Positions 9,118 to 12,400 of a DNA stretch of 12,400 bases are shown here, one piece after another; positions within the stretch are counted from its first letter, which is position 1; each line of letters begins with the position of its first letter. Below the pieces are notes generated by a model. The model did no database searches and was not told where the DNA came from. It saw nothing but the letters and a program-made list of their open reading frames with translations. The stretch spans positions 1 through 12,400 of the forward strand of contig CANNJG010000040.1 in the NCBI GenBank assembly GCA_947504795.1, written 5' to 3'. A program made the position numbers and the translations under genes. This DNA comes from Legionellaceae bacterium (GTDB lineage Bacteria > Pseudomonadota > Gammaproteobacteria > Legionellales > Legionellaceae).

Positions 9118-9744
9118 TCAACTACTTTTTATAGGATAATTGTCTTGGGCAGTATGGGCATTGTTTTGAGCAGCATGGAGAATCTGACTCACTTTGTCTA
9201 CAGCTTCCCAATCACCCTGTTTTAAAGCTGAGTCAGCATTGCTTTGTCCTCGACGTAATTGATTTAACTTTTGCGAACACATCTCTGAGACTTGCTCGTT
9301 CAGCACTTCGGTGGTGGCGGTAGCTAGACTTACAAATATAGACCGAGTTTCAACCGGTCTATTATCCCACAGGAGTGGCTTCCAATTTTTGATACGTATT
9401 GCTTGTGTCATGAGTTCGTTTAGTTCTGCACACAGTTGGTTTTGAATCGTCATAAAACCAATAAAGTCCGCCGCGTTCATTGCAAGCTGTGAATTTAAAA
9501 AATCCACTTTAGTCCAATGAGAGGAAATTGCTTCTACGCTTTTATAAATATCTTTAATGGGCATCGATTCTAGTTGTGCAAAGGAATCCTTTAAAGCGGT
9601 GAGTATTGGTGTTGGGTCGTCTAACTGATCTATGAACGTCACCATCTGTCGAGCGCTTTGTCGCAGGGGCAGCGCAATTTTTTCTAGCGTTTTAAAATAA
9701 CGTCCATTTTGAGAGTAAAATAAATTGGTATAAATTTTTGACAT
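9118..9744 (-). CDS. Hypothetical protein, soluble and probably helical
   Basis: I do not recognise this 208-residue protein. It has no signal peptide and no transmembrane segment, and is rich in Leu, Ala, Gln, Asn and Ser with spacing that suggests amphipathic helices along most of its length (clearest about residues 18-55 and 85-120). A break with WKPLLWDNRP falls around residues 121-130. The C-terminal 45 residues are polar (Asn, Gln, Ala, Asp) and look less ordered. The composition loosely recalls phasin-like granule proteins, but no diagnostic motif supports that. ATG 9744 has only a weak ribosome site. A good sigma-70 promoter lies just upstream on the same strand, so it is probably expressed as a single gene. 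It faces the MFS gene tail to tail. An intact frame plus a promoter make it a likely real gene; the function is unknown. Confidence 0.72.
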   Translation of the reverse strand: MSKIYTNLFYSQNGRYFKTLEKIALPLRQSARQMVTFIDQLDDPTPILTALKDSFAQLESMPIKDIYKSVEAISSHWTKVDFLNSQLAMNAADFIGFMTIQNQLCAELNELMTQAIRIKNWKPLLWDNRPVETRSIFVSLATATTEVLNEQVSEMCSQKLNQLRRGQSNADSALKQGDWEAVDKVSQILHAAQNNAHTAQDNYPIKSS

Positions 9745-9783
9745 ATTTTATTCACAATGGCTTTTTGGTTATTCTATAGTAAA

Positions 9784-9812
9784 TATATAGGTCATTCTGT
9801 TGTAAAGTTCAA
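9784..9812 (-). promoter_or_regulatory. Putative sigma-70 promoter for the 9118-9744 gene
   Basis: On the - strand TTGAAC (9812-9807) is followed after exactly 17 bases by TATATA (9789-9784), close to the TTGACA/TATAAT consensus. It sits 40-70 bases upstream of ATG 9744. The region is AT-rich, so a chance match is possible. Confidence 0.5.
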
Positions 9813-9816
9813 TTAA

Positions 9817-9845
9817 GTGCAATTTCCTTGATTTGTGCCTATAAT
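9817..9845 (+). promoter_or_regulatory. Putative promoter for the Host_attach gene
   Basis: A perfect -10 TATAAT lies at 9840-9845, about 64 bases before the start codon. The -35 position at 17 bases spacing (9817-9822, GTGCAA) matches poorly. A second possible -10, TATATT, lies at 9871-9876. This promoter would be back to back with the - strand promoter at 9784-9812, leaving only a few bases between their -35 regions. Confidence 0.35.
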
Positions 9846-9900
9846 TAATACATATGCGGACCAAATGTTTTATATTCTGCACTGAGATGTCTACTTGTTA

Positions 9901-9906
9901 AGGGAG
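9901..9906 (+). promoter_or_regulatory. Ribosome binding site that decides the Host_attach start
   Basis: AGGGAG is 8 bases before ATG 9915 but only 2 bases before ATG 9909. Normal spacing therefore favours the second ATG. Confidence 0.65.
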
Positions 9907-9914
9907 TAATGGTT

Positions 9915-10361
9915 ATGAAATGGATTATGCTTGCAAATTCAAATGATTGTCGGATTTATGAATATGACCATCATAAAAAACACCTGGCTTTAATTGATGA
10001 AATCAGTCACCCAGAAAATAAAATGAAAACACATGATTGGGTAACCGATCATCCTGGACACTATCACAGTTGTGATAGTCGTCGGGGTTCTTTCGAGCCA
10101 GAGCATAGCCCAGTAGAGATTGCTATCGATGACTTTGCACGTGAAATAGCGGTGCGTTTAAATCAGGGACGTACCCAGCATTCTTTTGATGATATCACTA
10201 TGTTGGTCCCGGCACGCATGGAAGGCTTAGTCGATAAACATCTAAATAAAGAAACAAAAAACTGTGTCAAAGCCGTTATTCAAAAAAATCTTATGTTTCT
10301 CAGTGAACATGAGTTGAAACAATATTTGAATAAGGCCTTTACGAAACGCAAGCCTCACTAA
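9915..10361 (+). CDS. Host_attach-domain protein (PF10116-like)
   Basis: A small soluble protein of 148 residues. It matches the pattern of the family called 'protein required for attachment to host cells': N-terminal KWIMLANSNDCRIYEY strand, a HPENKMKTHDWVTDHPG segment, a polar loop with RRGSFEPEHSP, the FAREIAVRLNQGR helix, then DDITMLVPARMEGLVDKHLNKET, and a C-terminal helix pair ending in HELKQYL. The family name comes from a plant-associated bacterium and its true biochemical role is unclear, so the name should not be taken as evidence of host contact. ATG 9909 gives two more residues, but the strong AGGGAG (9901-9906) is only 2 bases from it. ATG 9915 lies 8 bases from that site and gives the family-like MKWI start, so I chose 9915. 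It is a single gene, divergent from the unknown gene on the left and convergent with the antiporter gene on the right. Confidence 0.82.
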   Translation: MKWIMLANSNDCRIYEYDHHKKHLALIDEISHPENKMKTHDWVTDHPGHYHSCDSRRGSFEPEHSPVEIAIDDFAREIAVRLNQGRTQHSFDDITMLVPARMEGLVDKHLNKETKNCVKAVIQKNLMFLSEHELKQYLNKAFTKRKPH

Positions 10362-10380
10362 CCCGTTCGCGCCGGAACTA

Positions 10381-10428
10381 ATTTGCCTTGAATATCGCGG
10401 TTTAATCACCGCAACATTCAAGGCAGAT
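10381..10428. terminator. Long hairpin between convergent genes, possible bidirectional terminator
   Basis: TGCCTTGAAT (10384-10393) pairs perfectly with ATTCAAGGCA (10416-10425). Three further outer pairs (10381-10383 with 10426-10428, one of them G-T) lengthen the stem. Inside a small internal loop a second stem, GCGGT (10397-10401) with ACCGC (10408-10412), closes a 6-base loop. It lies in the 78-base gap between the stops of the Host_attach gene and the antiporter gene, as expected for a shared terminator. No T-run follows on either strand, so it is not a classical intrinsic terminator. It may instead stabilise RNA ends or be a copy of a dispersed palindromic repeat. Confidence 0.5.
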
Positions 10429-10439
10429 GGGGCGCATTG

Positions 10440-11846
10440 TTAGCGCGCGTGGTTTCTTTTATACCTAAAAAACAAGAATACAGGTGCAATCATCAGCAAA
10501 ATACCAGCCGAAAATATCACACGAAAATGCACGGCACTGCCCATGTCAAGGGCTTCTTGAGGTGGGAAAAAGCCTACAATCAAAGTGATGCTGCATCCTA
10601 TCAGTCCTAAAAAGCAAGTGGCATAATAGCCTATTCGACCGCCAGGAATTGAAAAATGACAACGAGGTTGTTCATGATGGCGCTTTAAACGGATAGCGGT
10701 TGCAAACATCATGACATACATGATGACGTATAATTCGGTACTGAGTGCCGTGAATAACCAATAGATTTGATTGATGGATTTAAGAAACAAATACACGCTA
10801 CAGATAATCGTCACGAGTCCTGCTTGTAGTAATAAAATGCGAGATGCAACACCGTGTTCGTTTAAGCGAGTAAGCCAGGGGGGTAACATGCCATGATCCG
10901 CGGCCATGAGTAACCCTTTCGCGGGTGAAATAATCCAGTTAACCATATTACCAAGGCTACCGATGAGTAAAGCAACCACCAGCAGAGGCATTAAGTATTC
11001 TAGATTATAAGCTTTGAAGAAAAAGGCAAAAGCCTGCAGAACGCCCTGAACCAAACTAATCTGTTGATTGGGTAGTACGAAGGCAATGGCCAACGAGCCC
11101 AATATCATCGTTATGATAATTAAAATCACCGAAAAAAACAGCGCTCGAGGAAAATTATGTTGTGGCTCGTTGATATTACGAACATGAACCGCGGCGAGTT
11201 CCATCCCTAAAAATGACGTGACGATAGCGGTTAGAGATACCCAAGATTGTGAGTGATCCCACTGCGGAAGAAGGCTATGTTTGTCAAAGTGAATCGCGAT
11301 AGGATGACCTAAATAAATCCAATACAAAGCAAAACCGATAAGAAGCACAATCGGAACTATCATCCCGATGATCGCAGAGAATCCCGCGAATTTCGCCGAG
11401 GCACGTAATCCTGATAGTCCTAAACATGTCAGCGCCCAAAATACAACTAAAACAACACTTAGAATATACCATTTGGATTGTGCTAATTCTGGATTAATCA
11501 AATAAGCCAAGGTCGCAGCAATAAAAGACAGGATGGTCGGATACCAGACCATCGTGTTAATCCATTGCAGCCAGATCGTGAAGAATGCCCAATAGGGTCC
11601 AAAGGCTTCGCGTACCCAGGCGTAAATGCCGCCTTCATCTTCGGATTGGGTGGAGGATAACTCAGCAGCAATTAACGCGACTGGAATTAAAAACATCACA
11701 GCAGATAATACAAAGAAAAAAATTAAAGAAGAGCCAAATAAAGCAGTAGCGGGGAAGTTGCGCACGTTATCAATAGCACCGGTAATTAATAAAACCAATC
11801 CAAAGACCGATATTTTTTCTAGGGATTTTTTTTTCATAACACTCAT
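10440..11846 (-). CDS. APC-superfamily amino-acid antiporter, GadC-like (glutamate:GABA antiporter group)
   Basis: Inner-membrane amino-acid transporter of 468 residues with about 12 transmembrane segments. It resembles GadC in several places: AAELSS...DEGGIYAWVREAFGP (about residues 60-84) at TM2-3, the GMELAAVHVRNINEPQHNFPRAL block following the TM6 region, NWIISPAKGLLMAADHGMLPPWL before TM9, and FSIPGGRIG plus GFFPPQ near TM11. This supports the glutamate:GABA antiporter subgroup of APC. GadC itself exchanges glutamate for GABA in acid resistance, but the substrate here is unproven. The protein ends right after TM12 (FRYKRNHAR) and lacks the long C-terminal plug that closes GadC at neutral pH. 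No decarboxylase gene is in the window. ATG 11846 is taken as the start; ATG 11837, directly followed by an A9 run, is an alternative. Neither has a clear ribosome site. Confidence 0.87.
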   Translation of the reverse strand: MSVMKKKSLEKISVFGLVLLITGAIDNVRNFPATALFGSSLIFFFVLSAVMFLIPVALIAAELSSTQSEDEGGIYAWVREAFGPYWAFFTIWLQWINTMVWYPTILSFIAATLAYLINPELAQSKWYILSVVLVVFWALTCLGLSGLRASAKFAGFSAIIGMIVPIVLLIGFALYWIYLGHPIAIHFDKHSLLPQWDHSQSWVSLTAIVTSFLGMELAAVHVRNINEPQHNFPRALFFSVILIIITMILGSLAIAFVLPNQQISLVQGVLQAFAFFFKAYNLEYLMPLLVVALLIGSLGNMVNWIISPAKGLLMAADHGMLPPWLTRLNEHGVASRILLLQAGLVTIICSVYLFLKSINQIYWLFTALSTELYVIMYVMMFATAIRLKRHHEQPRCHFSIPGGRIGYYATCFLGLIGCSITLIVGFFPPQEALDMGSAVHFRVIFSAGILLMIAPVFLFFRYKRNHAR

Positions 11847-11874
11847 GACAGGATTAACTGGATTTAAACCGGGT

Positions 11875-11904
11875 ATTATACGCCGATTTTACAAGGTTTG
11901 TAAC
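11875..11904 (-). promoter_or_regulatory. Putative promoter of the GadC-like gene
   Basis: On the - strand a perfect TATAAT (11880-11875) lies about 30 bases before ATG 11846. GTTACA (11904-11899) at 18 bases spacing is a partial -35 match (4 of 6). Confidence 0.45.
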
Positions 11905-11932
11905 ATCATCAGGCTATTCAAGCAACGGCTTT

Positions 11933-11961
11933 TTGCTAAAATATTGTGCGTGTGTTAGTAT
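11933..11961 (+). promoter_or_regulatory. Weak candidate promoter for the 3'-terminal gene
   Basis: TTGCTA (11933-11938) and TAGTAT (11956-11961) are 17 bases apart, each matching the sigma-70 consensus at 4 of 6 positions, about 32 bases before ATG 11993. An AGCAA/TTGCT inverted repeat (11921-11937) overlaps its upstream edge and could be an operator or chance. Confidence 0.25.
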
Positions 11962-11992
11962 TAGGCCAGGTTATTTGTAAGGTTAGTAGGCT

Positions 11993-12400
11993 ATGTTTGA
12001 CAAATATGGTTACAATCCTTTCCGAAGCCAAGTAACATTTGAGTTTGAGGCTATTTGGGGGGACTATCCGAGACCTGGACATGCCATGGGTAAATTTATT
12101 GCCAGTGAAGGGATTCGATACCAAGATTTTCAGGGTAATACATGGACTATTCCTAGCTATAAAATAGCGGGTTTTTTTAAAGAATTGCGTTCCAGACCCT
12201 TATGCCATCAAGCTGCATTTGCAAAAATATTTCAATCAAATAAGCGTAAATTTGAAAATTATCAAGTATTCGAAGAGTGTCTAACTGAGTTGGGTTTAGC
12301 GACTAAAATTGATTATTATATGCTTTTACTTGCTGAAAAAATCCACGAAATTAAGCCACATAAACTTCGCTCAGAATCGAATGAAACATTTACAGAAGTA
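11993..12400 (+). CDS. Hypothetical protein, 3' end beyond the window
   Basis: An uninterrupted frame of 136 codons runs from ATG 11993 to the window edge. The protein begins MFDKYGYNPFRSQVTFEF and continues with WGDYPRPGHAMGKFIASEG, then WTIPSYKIAGFFKELRSRP. The rest is a lysine-, glutamate- and aromatic-rich stretch that looks helical (for example YYMLLLAEKIHEIKPHKL near residues 107-124). There is no signal peptide or membrane segment. AAGG lies 10 bases before the ATG and TAGG 2 bases before it, so the ribosome site is modest. Base composition is visibly more AT-rich than in the ftsK-mpl cluster. I do not recognise the family. In a Legionellales genome an effector is possible, but nothing here shows a secretion signal, since the C-terminus is outside the window. 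The frame length and divergent position make it a likely real gene. Confidence 0.65.
   Translation, partial: MFDKYGYNPFRSQVTFEFEAIWGDYPRPGHAMGKFIASEGIRYQDFQGNTWTIPSYKIAGFFKELRSRPLCHQAAFAKIFQSNKRKFENYQVFEECLTELGLATKIDYYMLLLAEKIHEIKPHKLRSESNETFTEV

Noticed and set aside
9105..9135. AAAG/CTTTTT mini-hairpin as a terminator after the MFS gene
   Set aside because: The stem is only 4-5 AT-rich pairs and would overlap the 3' end of the opposing gene; too weak to call.
10364..10380. Small GTTC...GAAC palindrome next to the long hairpin
   Set aside because: Only four pairs; expected by chance and not needed to explain the intergenic structure.
11826..11834. T9 run as a possible intrinsic terminator on the + strand
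   Set aside because: It is the coding-strand A-run of the antiporter N-terminus and has no GC-rich stem before it.
11626..11958. + strand frame opposite the start of the antiporter gene
   Set aside because: Mostly antisense to conserved APC coding sequence, with a Lys-rich, low-complexity product; no ribosome site.
11936..12124. - strand frame opposite the start of the 3'-terminal gene
   Set aside because: The + strand frame from 11993 is longer, stays open to the window end and has a better start context.

Overview
The window reads as ordinary chromosomal DNA of a gammaproteobacterium with moderate GC (roughly mid-40% by eye). It carries LolA, a YhdP/AsmA-like envelope protein and Mpl, so the cell is diderm with meso-diaminopimelate peptidoglycan. 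A GadC-type amino-acid antiporter, an ACS-family MFS transporter and two proteins I cannot assign would fit the order Legionellales (Legionella/Coxiella relatives), but that placement is an inference from gene content only. I see no tRNA, rRNA, CRISPR array, insertion sequence or phage gene.

Bases 1-9111 form one tightly packed + strand cluster: the 3' part of ftsK (DNA translocase of the division septum), lolA (periplasmic lipoprotein carrier), yhdP (giant inner-membrane AsmA-like protein linked to phospholipid delivery to the outer membrane), mpl (peptidoglycan-peptide recycling ligase) and an ACS-type MFS permease. The first four overlap by a few bases and the last follows after 14 bases. 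They are therefore probably co-transcribed and partly translationally coupled, tying together division, lipoprotein transport, outer-membrane lipid supply and wall recycling.

Bases 9112-10440 hold two small genes. One is an unrecognised soluble, probably helical protein on the - strand, whose stop lies 6 bases from the MFS stop (convergent). The other, divergent from it across a 170-base promoter region, is a Host_attach-family protein on the + strand. A long imperfect hairpin lies between the latter and the next gene, which converges on it.

Bases 10440-12400 hold a GadC-like APC antiporter on the - strand. Diverging from it across a 146-base AT-rich spacer is the 5' part of an unrecognised + strand gene that runs off the window end.

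No clear new multi-gene system is visible. The points most worth a second look are the compact envelope operon order, the two unassigned proteins, the unplugged GadC-like antiporter, the altered motifs in Mpl and the long hairpin without a U-tract.
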